64,000 bases of DNA from UBA5336 sp039818165 (GTDB taxonomy: Bacteria; Pseudomonadota; Alphaproteobacteria; Caulobacterales; Hyphomonadaceae). The position numbers and the translations under genes were made by a program. Shown here in pieces: positions 1 through 7,985 of the stretch. The stretch's first letter is position 1. Each line of letters opens with the position of its first letter. Under the pieces are notes generated by a model, which ran no database searches, was not told where the DNA came from, and saw nothing but the letters and a program-made list of their open reading frames with translations. The stretch is from contig JBCBUL010000017.1 of assembly GCA_039818165.1 (NCBI GenBank), positions 1 to 64,000 on the forward strand. The letters run 5' to 3'.

Positions 1-239
1 CTCTGAGCGCCGCCGTTAGACGTCTTTTAGCGTCTTCTATAGATGTCGCGGGCGCGTCCACTTTTTTTCCTTTTTCCACCACTCAAACTTGCCCATGAGG
101 TCTCCTATGCTCGATGAATACGGACAGCAATTCGACAACTATATTATCACATACAGACTCGATGGTAGCGAGTGGTGCCTGGACGTGCCCGCGACATCTA
201 TAGAAGACGCTAAAAGACGTCTAACGGCGGCGCTCAGAG
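1..239. repeat. 60-base inverted repeat at window edge
   Basis: Bases 1-60 are the reverse complement of bases 180-239 with a single difference: G at 54 faces T at 186, which would still pair as G-U in RNA. The arms are separated by 119 bases. The right arm lies inside the small ORF at 107-331, so the left arm is an antisense copy of about 20 of its codons. Pairing stops abruptly inward at 61/179. Its outer limit cannot be seen because the arm reaches base 1. It may be a real inverted duplication beside the insertion sequence, or a fold-back artefact at a contig end. Confidence 0.85.
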
Positions 240-331
240 GGGAAATCTCTGGAAAATCTAAGCTTGATCAAGGTCCGGAAAGCGGGTCAGAAGCTCATCC
301 AACATCGAAGCCGGAGTCATCCGACGATTGA
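107..331 (+). CDS. small hypothetical protein running into IS1595 element
   Basis: This 74-residue ORF starts at ATG 107, seven bases after a GAGG; an ATG at 95 and a TTG at 89 are in the same frame. The first 50 residues look like a compact domain (YIITYRLDG, WCLDVPATSIEDAKRRL) of a type seen in small uncharacterised proteobacterial proteins. The last 25 residues are polar and low in complexity and overlap the transposase gene on the other strand by about 74 bases. I infer that the original C-terminus was replaced when the insertion element landed here. No function can be assigned. Confidence 0.45.
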   Translation: MLDEYGQQFDNYIITYRLDGSEWCLDVPATSIEDAKRRLTAALRGEISGKSKLDQGPESGSEAHPTSKPESSDD

Positions 332-1193
332 AGCGGTACTCGAATTCCTTGGCGTAGCGCTCAAGGTGCTTCGTGGACACGCTAATGTGGGTGCCCTTGA
401 TTGAGCATTTCAGGTGCCGCCAGAAGTTCTCCACGGCGTTCACGCTCTCGCCATTTGGGCCAACATACTCGCCAGACGCCAGCTTGTTGATGGTGCGGTG
501 TTCGTAACCGTTGCGGCCAAGGCGATCATAGACGCGATGGCTGTCTGTGTGGATCTCCGAACCCTTCTCGACGTTCGGGAAGATTTGCTCGTTGACCTCA
601 ATGCGGGTGGTGCCGTCGATCTGCGTGATCGTGGCGCGTCCATCGCGCTCCACCATGCCCAGAAGAATGCCCTTGGTGTCCTGTTGCTTGCCGCGCCCGT
701 CACGGGTCACACCGCCTACATAGGCCTCGTCAATCTCGACAATCTCACCTTCGCCGCCTAGCGGCTCGTCACCGTCAACGGCGGCCATGTGATCGCGGAT
801 CAACTGGCCCATTCGCCAAGCGGTCTTGTAGGTCACGCCAAGCTGGCGTTGAAGCTCCTTGGCGCTAACTCCGTGGCGCGTCGTGGTGAACAGGTAGATG
901 GCATAGAACCAGAGCTGGAGCGGCGTGCGCGAACGCTCAAAGATGGTGCCCACCATGGGGTGAACATGATGACCGCACCACTGGCAGGAATAAGCTTTCT
1001 CTTTCTTGAGGGGATACCACTTACCCGGCCGCTTGCACTTGGTGCAAACGTAATCCTGGCCAAAGCGCGCATTGAACAAATGGGCGAGACAAGCTTCGTC
1101 ATCTGGGAAGCGCTGGAAGAATTCGCGGACGGTTGTCTGTTTCATATCCACAAGGTAGGAAATCAGGCACCGTACGTCAAGGGGATACACCCC
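240..1193 (-). mobile_element. IS1595-family insertion sequence
   Basis: The element is defined by its transposase (258-1145, minus strand). Its right end is visible at 1177-1193, where the minus strand reads GGGGTGTATCCCCTTGAC, a terminal sequence with its own small palindrome. The left end is not certain. A GGGG at 239-242 just beyond the transposase stop is the only candidate, and it matches the right end poorly beyond those four bases. I see no convincing 8-base target duplication (right flank TTAATGTT). If the left end lies before base 1, the ORF at 107-331 would be inside the element instead. Confidence 0.6.
258..1145 (-). CDS. IS1595-family (ISXO2-like) transposase
   Basis: This 295-residue protein has the family layout: an N-terminal zinc ribbon (CTKCKRPG ... 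CQWCGHH), a helix-turn-helix-like stretch (GVSAKELQRQLGVTYKTAWRM), then an ISXO2-like DDE nuclease core with EIDEAYVGG, HTDSHRVY and VNAVENFWRHLK. All catalytic blocks are present and the frame is open, so it is probably intact. I chose ATG at 1145 (MKQTTVREFF). The frame stays open to a GTG at 1190, but that codon lies within the terminal repeat. The enzyme would cut and join the ends of its own element. Confidence 0.9.
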   Translation of the reverse strand: MKQTTVREFFQRFPDDEACLAHLFNARFGQDYVCTKCKRPGKWYPLKKEKAYSCQWCGHHVHPMVGTIFERSRTPLQLWFYAIYLFTTTRHGVSAKELQRQLGVTYKTAWRMGQLIRDHMAAVDGDEPLGGEGEIVEIDEAYVGGVTRDGRGKQQDTKGILLGMVERDGRATITQIDGTTRIEVNEQIFPNVEKGSEIHTDSHRVYDRLGRNGYEHRTINKLASGEYVGPNGESVNAVENFWRHLKCSIKGTHISVSTKHLERYAKEFEYRFNRRMTPASMLDELLTRFPDLDQA

Positions 1194-1247
1194 TTAATGT
1201 TGCGTTTTCTTTTTTCGGGAGTGGCGAGGGCTGCCTCGGTCGCCTAA

Positions 1248-1889
1248 ATGGCCACTATGAGAAGTCCTTTTCCGAAGGCCCCAGAGGCCCAATCCCCGCT
1301 TTCGTCCACCACAGCGCCTGCGGGCCTGGCTGACTTTCTGGCCACGCGGCGTTCAGCAGGAAAACTGACGCTGGCCGCGCCCGGTCCAGACGCAGAAACA
1401 CTGTCCGATATGCTGCGCGTGGCTGCCCGTGTGCCCGACCACCGGAAGGTGGAACCCTGGCGGTTCATCACGCTAACGGGGGACGCGCGCGACACCTTCG
1501 GACAAAAGCTGGCGGACATTGCCCGCACGTCAGACGTCGCTCTTTCGCGCGGCGTGGACAGTAAAACGTCCCACGGGCTGCCTTTGCGCGCGCCAACGGT
1601 TGTGGCTGTCGTGTCCAGTCCGACTCCCAACCACAAGACCCCGGTCTGGGAGCAGGAGCTTTCGACCGGTGCCGTCTGCTACAATCTGTTGCTCGCTGCC
1701 CGCGCGGCCGGGTTCGGCGCCGCCTGGCTGACGGACTGGATTGCCTATGATGATGAGGTCAACGCCGTTCTGGGCCTTCAGGCCGAGGAGCGCATCGCCG
1801 GATACATATATATCGGCACGCCCACCGCAGATGCGCCGGAACGCCCTCGGCCAGACATGTCGGCAAAGGTCACAGCCTGGACCGGCTAG
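1248..1889 (+). CDS. nitroreductase family protein
   Basis: This is a 213-residue FMN-dependent nitroreductase-like oxidoreductase. The core begins near residue 27 (LADFLATRRSAGKL), and shows the family's RxPDHRKVEPWRF segment, the GAVCYNLLLAARAAGFGAAWLTDW helix that packs on FMN, and a C-terminal GYIYIGTP strand. Such enzymes reduce nitro compounds or quinones with NAD(P)H; the substrate here is unknown. The first 25 residues are not typical, and two ATGs (1248, 1257) compete. The gene starts 55 bases beyond the right end of the IS1595 element, so its native promoter may have been displaced. Confidence 0.85.
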   Translation: MATMRSPFPKAPEAQSPLSSTTAPAGLADFLATRRSAGKLTLAAPGPDAETLSDMLRVAARVPDHRKVEPWRFITLTGDARDTFGQKLADIARTSDVALSRGVDSKTSHGLPLRAPTVVAVVSSPTPNHKTPVWEQELSTGAVCYNLLLAARAAGFGAAWLTDWIAYDDEVNAVLGLQAEERIAGYIYIGTPTADAPERPRPDMSAKVTAWTG

Positions 1890-1899
1890 CGGACGGCGG

Positions 1900-2316
1900 T
1901 CAGGCCGCGTCCTTGTCGCTGCGCCACCATCCTGAAAGCGAGATACTTCGCGCACGCGCCTGCCCCGCAAGGACGAGCAGACCCGCGAGAATGCCCAGAT
2001 TCTTGATGAAGTTCTGGGTTTCGCGGGCCACGGCGTCGCCGTCCATGGTCCAGAAATCGTGCAGCGTCACGTTCACGATCAAGACGTAGGCCACGAAGGC
2101 AAACGCCACCAGTTTCACATGTCGCCCGGCCATCAGCAGAAGACCGCCGAGGATGTTTGTAACCGCGGCGAACCACATGAGTGGCTCGGTGAAGGGAATG
2201 CCGTGGCTTTCCATATAGGCGACCGTGCCTGCGGGATCGGCAACTTTCATCAAGCCGGGAACCAGAAAATAAAGACCGAGCAGGAAACGGCCGATCAGGA
2301 CGCTGGGAACTGCCAT
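1900..2316 (-). CDS. DoxX family membrane protein
   Basis: This 138-residue integral membrane protein has four predicted helices and a DoxX signature: GRFLLGLYFLVPGLMKVADPAGTVAYM at the start, then LGGLLLMAGRHVKLVAFAFVAYVL. The frame is open further upstream, but ATG 2316 follows a GAGGA motif and lies five bases after queF ends, so I take it as the start. It is the last gene of the CaCA exchanger-queF-doxX operon. DoxX proteins are often linked to redox or oxidative-stress functions; the exact role here is not known. Confidence 0.85.
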   Translation of the reverse strand: MAVPSVLIGRFLLGLYFLVPGLMKVADPAGTVAYMESHGIPFTEPLMWFAAVTNILGGLLLMAGRHVKLVAFAFVAYVLIVNVTLHDFWTMDGDAVARETQNFIKNLGILAGLLVLAGQARARSISLSGWWRSDKDAA

Positions 2317-2321
2317 ATTTT

Positions 2322-2789
2322 CTATCCTCGTCCGCGATAGGGTGGAACGCCCGTGTCCGGCACCCACAGGCCGTCTGGCGCCGGGCCGGTCTGCCAGAAG
2401 ACATCGATGGGAATGCCCCCGCGCGGATACCAGTATCCGGCAATGCGCAGCCATGTTGGCTCAATCAGGTCCGCGATCCGCTTGGCCACATCCAGGGTGC
2501 AGTCTTCATGGAATGCGCCGTGATTGCGGTAGGAAGACAGGAACAGTTTCAGGCTTTTGCTCTCCACCAGCCAATCGCCCGGCGCACAATCGATCACGAG
2601 GTGGGCAAAATCCGGCTGTCCTGTGACCGGGCAAATCGAAGTGAATTCCGGCGCGGTGAAACGCGACAAGTAAAGCGTTCCCGGGTGCGGGTTGGGCACG
2701 CGCTCGAGCGTTGCCTCGTTCGGGTTCTGGGGCAGACTGGATTGCGTGCCGAGCTGATCCAGACCCTCGTAGATCGACTTGTCCGCCAT
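2322..2789 (-). CDS. queF: NADPH-dependent 7-cyano-7-deazaguanine reductase
   Basis: QueF (155 residues, the short form) reduces the nitrile of preQ0 to preQ1 with NADPH in the cytoplasm, a step of queuosine synthesis for tRNA. The catalytic Cys53 sits in TSICPVTGQPDF with Asp60, the QueF signature ESKSLKLF is at 76-83, and HGAFHED supplies the conserved His and Glu. The start codon overlaps the stop of the cation exchanger gene by one base (TGATG), indicating translational coupling. No other queuosine genes are in the window. Confidence 0.95.
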   Translation of the reverse strand: MADKSIYEGLDQLGTQSSLPQNPNEATLERVPNPHPGTLYLSRFTAPEFTSICPVTGQPDFAHLVIDCAPGDWLVESKSLKLFLSSYRNHGAFHEDCTLDVAKRIADLIEPTWLRIAGYWYPRGGIPIDVFWQTGPAPDGLWVPDTGVPPYRGRG

Positions 2790-3877
2790 CAGCCGGTGGC
2801 CACGTCAGAGGCGCCGACCGCATCAAACGGAGTCGGGATAAATTCGAACAACATGCCCAGATAAAGGACGTAAGCGCCAAGCAACACAATCCCTTCCCAG
2901 CGCGAGAGGCGTTTCCCGGTAATCCCGAACAGGACCATGAGAAAGGTTGCCAATAAAAGGGCCCCGATATGTTCGTTGCCGATGATGGGCAGTTCCGTGA
3001 AGCCCTGCTCCACCCGGGTTTGCAGGCCTGTGTCTGGATCAACGGACAGCGGTGCCGTTGCGGCATCCTGGGGCGCAAAAACGGAGAACGGGGAAATGAT
3101 GGCTGTCACGCCGATGATGCCCGACAAGTTGAATATGTTCGATCCAATGACATTGCCGAGCGCCACATCACTGCGTTGTCTCAGAGCGGCGATGGCTGAG
3201 GTTGCGAGTTCCGGCAGGCTTGTGCCGATGGCGACGATGGTTAGCCCAATGACGGTTTCGGAAATGCCGATTTGCGTCGCCAGCGCCACGGCCCCCTGAA
3301 CCAAGAACCGTGCACCCAGCACGACACCGGCAATCCCGGCGACCGCCATGAACAGGCCAAGGACAAGGGAGTCCGGCGCGGCGACTGACTCACCTTCCTG
3401 GGCGTGGAGTTCACCGGGCGGGGTTTCACCGCCCTTATCCAGAACGAGCGACGCGACGATGTAGACGAGTAGAAAGCCGAGCAGCAAAATGCCGGTCAGG
3501 CGGGTGAAAAGATCGAAATAGACCAGCGCACAAAACACGACCGTCACAAACACCATCACCATCGCATCGCGCGCAAGGGCTCGGGGATTGGTGATTATGG
3601 GATAGAGCAGTGCAGCCAATCCCAGGACAAGCAGGATGTTGGAGATGTTTGACCCGATCACATTGCCAACGGCGATTCCCGTTGCACCCGTGGTCGAGGC
3701 CTGCACCGTCGTAACGAGCTCTGGCATGGAGGTGCCGAAGCCCACGAGGGTCAACCCGATCACAAGCTCGGACAGCCCAAGCCGCCGGGCGACTGCGACT
3801 GAACCGCGAACGAGGACTTCCCCCCCCAAGGCCAGGCCAATCAGGCCGACAAGGATAAGTCCTATTGTCATCAACAT
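2789..3877 (-). CDS. calcium/sodium antiporter (CaCA family, YrbG-like)
   Basis: This 362-residue inner-membrane exchanger has two homologous halves with inverted topology. Each carries the alpha-repeat motif: GTSMPELVTTVQAS followed by GNVIGSNISNI, and GTSLPELATSAIAAL followed by GNVIGSNIFNL. The acidic residues in these motifs bind the exchanged cations. Both repeats are complete. ATG 3877 has a good ribosome site (GGGAGGG), so the 16 extra upstream residues in the open frame are dropped. First gene of the operon with queF and doxX. Ion preference (Ca/Na or Ca/K) cannot be told from sequence. Confidence 0.9.
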   Translation of the reverse strand: MLMTIGLILVGLIGLALGGEVLVRGSVAVARRLGLSELVIGLTLVGFGTSMPELVTTVQASTTGATGIAVGNVIGSNISNILLVLGLAALLYPIITNPRALARDAMVMVFVTVVFCALVYFDLFTRLTGILLLGFLLVYIVASLVLDKGGETPPGELHAQEGESVAAPDSLVLGLFMAVAGIAGVVLGARFLVQGAVALATQIGISETVIGLTIVAIGTSLPELATSAIAALRQRSDVALGNVIGSNIFNLSGIIGVTAIISPFSVFAPQDAATAPLSVDPDTGLQTRVEQGFTELPIIGNEHIGALLLATFLMVLFGITGKRLSRWEGIVLLGAYVLYLGMLFEFIPTPFDAVGASDVATG

Positions 3878-4020
3878 GCTCACCCTCCCGCAGGTCGCCG
3901 GGCCCTTATGCCAAGCTCGCTCCACTTCGCCAACGGAGAAACTGATACTCAGCGGAATCTCTTTGACCTCGCCAAGTGCGGTGGCAAAGTAGCGACACCA
4001 AACGCTGAGGGAGGGCTCAG

Positions 4021-6051
4021 ATGGGACTTAAATATTGGATGGCGACGTTCGCTGCGGTGATGGTGACACTCGCGGCTTGGGCACAAGAAACAAGTCCATC
4101 GGATACACCCCTGGTCACACCGGATGAGGTTCACCCGAACTGGACCTCTTTCGAGCCGGAATTCACACCGATCATTTGCCCATTCGGCCTGGCTGGCAGC
4201 TATGACACCGAGGAATTCCAGTGCGGCTACGTCCTCGTGCCCGAAGACCGGACCCACGCAGAAAGCCGCCTGATCCAACTGATGGTATTGAAGATTGCTT
4301 CGACCTCGGAGGATCCACCGGCCGGCGCGCTGATGCGCCTGACAGGGGGGCCGGGCGGAACATCTTTGAGTACGGGGCGCGTGAATGCCTACAGGGACCT
4401 AAGCAATGCAGCGGTGCGCGCCGCTGCGGACCTGATTTTCTTTGATCAACGCGGAACGGGCTACAGCGAAGGCCGGTTTTGCCGCGGCGCGCTGCAAGCC
4501 TACCAGTTTGGCGATCCGACGCTGACCACGGGCCTCGAGAAGTATCTTGAAAACCGCCGCCAATGCCTGGCCGAGGCGCGTGAACGCGGCGTGTTCGTCG
4601 ATGGATACACGAACTGGCAGAATGCCCTGGATGTGCGCGATATCCGCAGGGCGCTGGGATATGAACGCTGGTCTCTGTTCGGAATATCTTATGGCACCGA
4701 GCTCGGGCAGGCCGTCATGCGATTCGATGCCGAGGGCACCAGGGCCGCGATACTCGACTCTGTCGTGCCAGCCAGCCTGATCACCAACGATACCAATGCC
4801 CTGCTCGGCAACGGGCTCCGCTCGGCCATGGATGGCGTAGACGCCATGTGCCAGGCCGATCCCACCTGCCAGAAAGCTTATGGAGACCGTATCTCCGAGC
4901 GTTTTCTGGCGGCCATTGAGGCCTATGATGACGACCCACTTACATTGACCGGCCTCGACATTAGCCGCGCCATAACGGGCACGCTGCACGTGGATGCGAG
5001 CCTCGCCGGGTCGGCTCTTTTCCAGGCGCTTTACAGCCGCTCGCTCTATCCAGACTTGCCCGCCTTTCTCACCGTGCTTGAGACCCGGGATGCCGAAGCG
5101 TTGCGCGCCTATGTCAATCAGATCGGCTATCCGATCGATCATGACTATGGCTATGGGATGGCCCTGACCATTAATTGTCGCGGGGGCTTCCGCGAAGCAG
5201 AAGGGGCACCTCCCCCACCCGGCCCGGCAGGCGGAGAGCTTGGCGCACTTGTTGGCGGGTCGAACAGTTTCCAAACCTGCGGCGATGTCTATTCGACGGA
5301 ACCGGACCCCAGCGTCGGCATGCTCAACTCCGATATTCCCACATTGATTGTCGCCGGTGCAATCGATCCGATCACGCCCCCCTATTACGCCGACATTGTC
5401 ATGGAGGGTTTGCCGAACGCCCAACGGGTCGACTTCCCGCACACGGGCCATGGTGGGCTGACATCGAACTGGACCGCCTGCGGCCGTGACCTGCTCGTGG
5501 CTTTCCTAACCGAACCTGAGGCAGTGCTGGACGCGAGTTGCGCAGCCGAAACGCCTGCGCCTGACTTTCTGGTCAATCTACGCGAAACCAAGGCGCCCTA
5601 TCGGTTTGGCCGGAACGTGCAGGCAGGAAACTACCCGGTCATGACCCTGGCCATGGCGGGCGGATTGCTGACCATCATGCTCGCTTTCATGGCAACGCCG
5701 ATCGCCCGGCGCCTGGATGGCAATCCAAGCGCAGACTATGGCCGCGCGCGACTGCTGGCCTGGTTTGGCGGCGCGTTCAGCCTTGGGGGGCTCATCCTCG
5801 CAATCCAGACCGTGCTGGACACGGGACAATACAATCCGGCCAGTCTTGTGGTTGGCGTGCCCAATTCGATTGCATGGGCCGGTTGGCTCGGCCTCATTGG
5901 TGTCATTCTTAGCCTGGTCGCCATATGGCGCATGATCAGCGCAGGGGATGGCGCGCAGACCCTGGGCACGCGCCTCGCGCTTGCCCTGGTGGCAGCGCTT
6001 TCTGCTGGGCTTCTCTGGTTTCTCTTCTCAATTGGCGCCGGCCCGTTCTAG
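4021..6051 (+). CDS. S33-type alpha/beta hydrolase peptidase with C-terminal membrane domain
   Basis: This 676-residue protein begins with a signal peptide (cleavage likely after WAQ). It carries an alpha/beta hydrolase of the tripeptidyl/prolyl aminopeptidase type: oxyanion loop TGGPGGTS (108-115), FFDQRGTGYSEG, nucleophile Ser223 in GISYG, acid Asp449 in GAIDPITPP and His477 in HTGHGG. From about residue 545 to the end there are four hydrophobic helices, so the catalytic part would face the periplasm and stay tethered to the inner membrane. That tail is not part of the usual secreted enzymes. The substrate is unknown. Confidence 0.85.
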   Translation: MGLKYWMATFAAVMVTLAAWAQETSPSDTPLVTPDEVHPNWTSFEPEFTPIICPFGLAGSYDTEEFQCGYVLVPEDRTHAESRLIQLMVLKIASTSEDPPAGALMRLTGGPGGTSLSTGRVNAYRDLSNAAVRAAADLIFFDQRGTGYSEGRFCRGALQAYQFGDPTLTTGLEKYLENRRQCLAEARERGVFVDGYTNWQNALDVRDIRRALGYERWSLFGISYGTELGQAVMRFDAEGTRAAILDSVVPASLITNDTNALLGNGLRSAMDGVDAMCQADPTCQKAYGDRISERFLAAIEAYDDDPLTLTGLDISRAITGTLHVDASLAGSALFQALYSRSLYPDLPAFLTVLETRDAEALRAYVNQIGYPIDHDYGYGMALTINCRGGFREAEGAPPPPGPAGGELGALVGGSNSFQTCGDVYSTEPDPSVGMLNSDIPTLIVAGAIDPITPPYYADIVMEGLPNAQRVDFPHTGHGGLTSNWTACGRDLLVAFLTEPEAVLDASCAAETPAPDFLVNLRETKAPYRFGRNVQAGNYPVMTLAMAGGLLTIMLAFMATPIARRLDGNPSADYGRARLLAWFGGAFSLGGLILAIQTVLDTGQYNPASLVVGVPNSIAWAGWLGLIGVILSLVAIWRMISAGDGAQTLGTRLALALVAALSAGLLWFLFSIGAGPF

Positions 6052-6083
6052 GCTGGGCCAAACGAACAAGAAGGGAGCGCGCC

Positions 6084-6890
6084 ATGAAGAGCTTTGAAGG
6101 CAAGAGCGCCATCGTCACCGGATCATCAGCTGGTCTTGGCAGGTCCATGGCTATCAAGCTGGCCGAGGGCGGTGCGCGGGTCATCATCAACTATGCGTCC
6201 AGCGCCGATGCCGCCCAGGACGTGGCCGAGATCTGCCGCGGCCATGGCGCGGAGGTAAAATGCGTCCAGGCAGATATGGGCACCGATGAGGGCTGCGCGA
6301 AGCTGGCGGCGGCTGCAGAAGACTGGGGCCAGCTCGACATCCTGATCAACAATGCCGGGACCACCAAGCGCGTGCCCAACCATGCCGACCTGAATGGCCT
6401 CTCGCGGGATGACTTTCTGTGGCTCTATTCGATCAATGTCGCCGCGCCCTTCATTATGGTGCAGGCGTGCGAACGGCTCCTGCGCGCATCCTATGAAGCA
6501 ACGGGGAAAGCGGCCGCAGTCCTGAACACATCTTCGATCGCCGGTGTGACTGGGATTGGTTCGTCGGTTGCCTACGCCGCCTCGAAAGGCGCGCTCAACA
6601 CGCTGACGCTGTCCCTGGCCCGGGCGCTCGCCCCTGCCATCCGCGTCAATGCGGTCTGTCCAGGTTATATCGATACCCGTTGGTTCTCTGACCACATGCC
6701 AGAGGAAAAATACAAAGCGCTCCGCGCCAGTGTTGAAGACCGCACGCCCCTGAAAGCGGCCAGCGGACCGGACGACATTGCCGACAGCGCGCTTTTCCTT
6801 GTGTCTGACGCATCGCGCCACGTCACCGGCGAGACCCTTCTCGTCGACGCTGGGACCCATCTCGGGTTCGCTTCCCTGTCGATGCGATAG
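6084..6890 (+). CDS. SDR family oxidoreductase
   Basis: This is a 268-residue classical short-chain dehydrogenase: NAD(P) loop TGSSAGLGRS (11-20), NNAG block, catalytic Ser in NTSSIAG and YAASK tetrad segment, then CPGYIDTRW. The C-terminal GETLLVDAGTH is the usual last strand. The start at 6084 has AAGGGAG nine bases upstream; the longer open frame overlaps the peptidase gene and is not used. It lies 32 bases after that gene and may be co-transcribed. The substrate is not predictable. Confidence 0.88.
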   Translation: MKSFEGKSAIVTGSSAGLGRSMAIKLAEGGARVIINYASSADAAQDVAEICRGHGAEVKCVQADMGTDEGCAKLAAAAEDWGQLDILINNAGTTKRVPNHADLNGLSRDDFLWLYSINVAAPFIMVQACERLLRASYEATGKAAAVLNTSSIAGVTGIGSSVAYAASKGALNTLTLSLARALAPAIRVNAVCPGYIDTRWFSDHMPEEKYKALRASVEDRTPLKAASGPDDIADSALFLVSDASRHVTGETLLVDAGTHLGFASLSMR

Positions 6891-7059
6891 GGCTTTCCCA
6901 GCGATTTTGTGCCCCAAAAGCGGGCAAAGACCGAATAGTGTGATCACAATTCGTGCACGCGCCCTCACGGTGCACAAAGATTAACCCTTCCCATTGCTGC
7001 AAACGCGAAAGATCGGAGACCTAGCCCGGCTGATGAATTCACAGAAGGGAAGGTTTCTG

Positions 7060-7779
7060 ATGCGTCACCTTATCAAATCCGTTTCGCTCGCTCTGGTTAT
7101 GGGCGTCGGTTTCGCCGGCATTGCCCAGGCAGAAGGCGAGTTCTCCGGCTCCGTCACGCTAACATCCGACTATGTGTTCCGCGGGTTCACGCAAACGGAT
7201 GGCGCACCTACAGTGCAGGGCAGCCTCGATTGGGCGTCCGACAGCTTTTATGTGGGGACATGGGCGTCGGGTGTAGATTTCGCTGACGGGACCAGCACGG
7301 AAATCGACCTCTATGCCGGCTGGACCCCCAGCTATGGCAACTTCGATTTCGACCTTGGCGCTATCTACTACCTCTACCCCGATGCGCCGGATGATCCGGA
7401 ACAGAACTTCATCGAGCTCTATGCCGGTGCCGGCACAACGCTTGGCGAATTCGTCGATGTCGGCGCGTCACTGGCTTACTCACCGGAATTCTATCTCGAG
7501 AGCGGACAATCGATCTACTACTCGTTCTTTGCCGGCATTCCGCTGGGCGAGTCTCCCTTTGCGGTAGATGCAACCCTCGGCTTCCAGACTTTCCTCGACG
7601 ATGATGACTGCATGGACTGCGACTATCTCGACTACTCCATCGGCCTGACGACCGAATTCGAAGGCTTTGGCCTCGATTTCCGATTTATCGGCTCTGATGG
7701 CGACGGTGTGGATGGCCTGGACGATGATGGCGGCCCGGCAGGCGAGCGCTTCGTCATTTCGGTGTCCCGCTCAATGTAA
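7060..7779 (+). CDS. TorF family putative outer-membrane porin
   Basis: This 239-residue outer-membrane protein has a signal peptide (MRHLIKSVSLALVMGVGFAGIAQA) and the Gcw_chp/TorF pattern: GSVTLTSDYVFRGFTQTDGAPTVQGSLDW near the mature N-terminus and alternating beta strands to the end. ATG 7060 follows GAAGGGAAGG, so upstream in-frame codons are excluded. An acidic DDDDCMDCDYLDY loop and DGDGVDGLDDDGGP loop may bind divalent cations; this is inference. The 169-base upstream gap holds a 10-base palindrome at 6939-6948 and two GTGCAC sites at 6953 and 6970, of unknown role. Confidence 0.85.
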   Translation: MRHLIKSVSLALVMGVGFAGIAQAEGEFSGSVTLTSDYVFRGFTQTDGAPTVQGSLDWASDSFYVGTWASGVDFADGTSTEIDLYAGWTPSYGNFDFDLGAIYYLYPDAPDDPEQNFIELYAGAGTTLGEFVDVGASLAYSPEFYLESGQSIYYSFFAGIPLGESPFAVDATLGFQTFLDDDDCMDCDYLDYSIGLTTEFEGFGLDFRFIGSDGDGVDGLDDDGGPAGERFVISVSRSM

Positions 7780-7885
7780 TCGCGACCGGGGCGGCGCGGT
7801 CGGCATTTTTTGGGGGCCGACATCCGCCCCATCCTCCCTCCCGCATGGGGCGTGCCCTCCATGTACCATCGCGGGCTACCTTAGC

Positions 7886-7918
7886 GCCGTCGTTCCTGCC
7901 CGGAACGGCGGCCTTTTC
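7886..7918 (+). terminator. intrinsic terminator after porin gene
   Basis: An 11-base-pair stem (7886-7896 with 7902-7912, one G-T pair) closes a 5-base loop and is followed by CCTTTTCT. A further long hairpin without a T run lies upstream at 7788-7830 (GGGGCGG with CCGCCCC). Together they would end porin transcription before the Kef gene. Confidence 0.75.
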
Positions 7919-7985
7919 TAACCGGCAAGAGGCCCCATTTCCTCCAAAGGACAACCAACCCGATAATCGAGCATAAGGGCAAACC

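Noticed and set aside
1145..1190. Upstream GTG start for the transposase
   Set aside because: It would place the start inside the terminal repeat; ATG 1145 gives the normal family N-terminus.
6939..6948. TGTGATCACA palindrome as a CRP site
   Set aside because: CRP half-sites need a 6-base spacer; these half-sites abut, so it is just a short palindrome.
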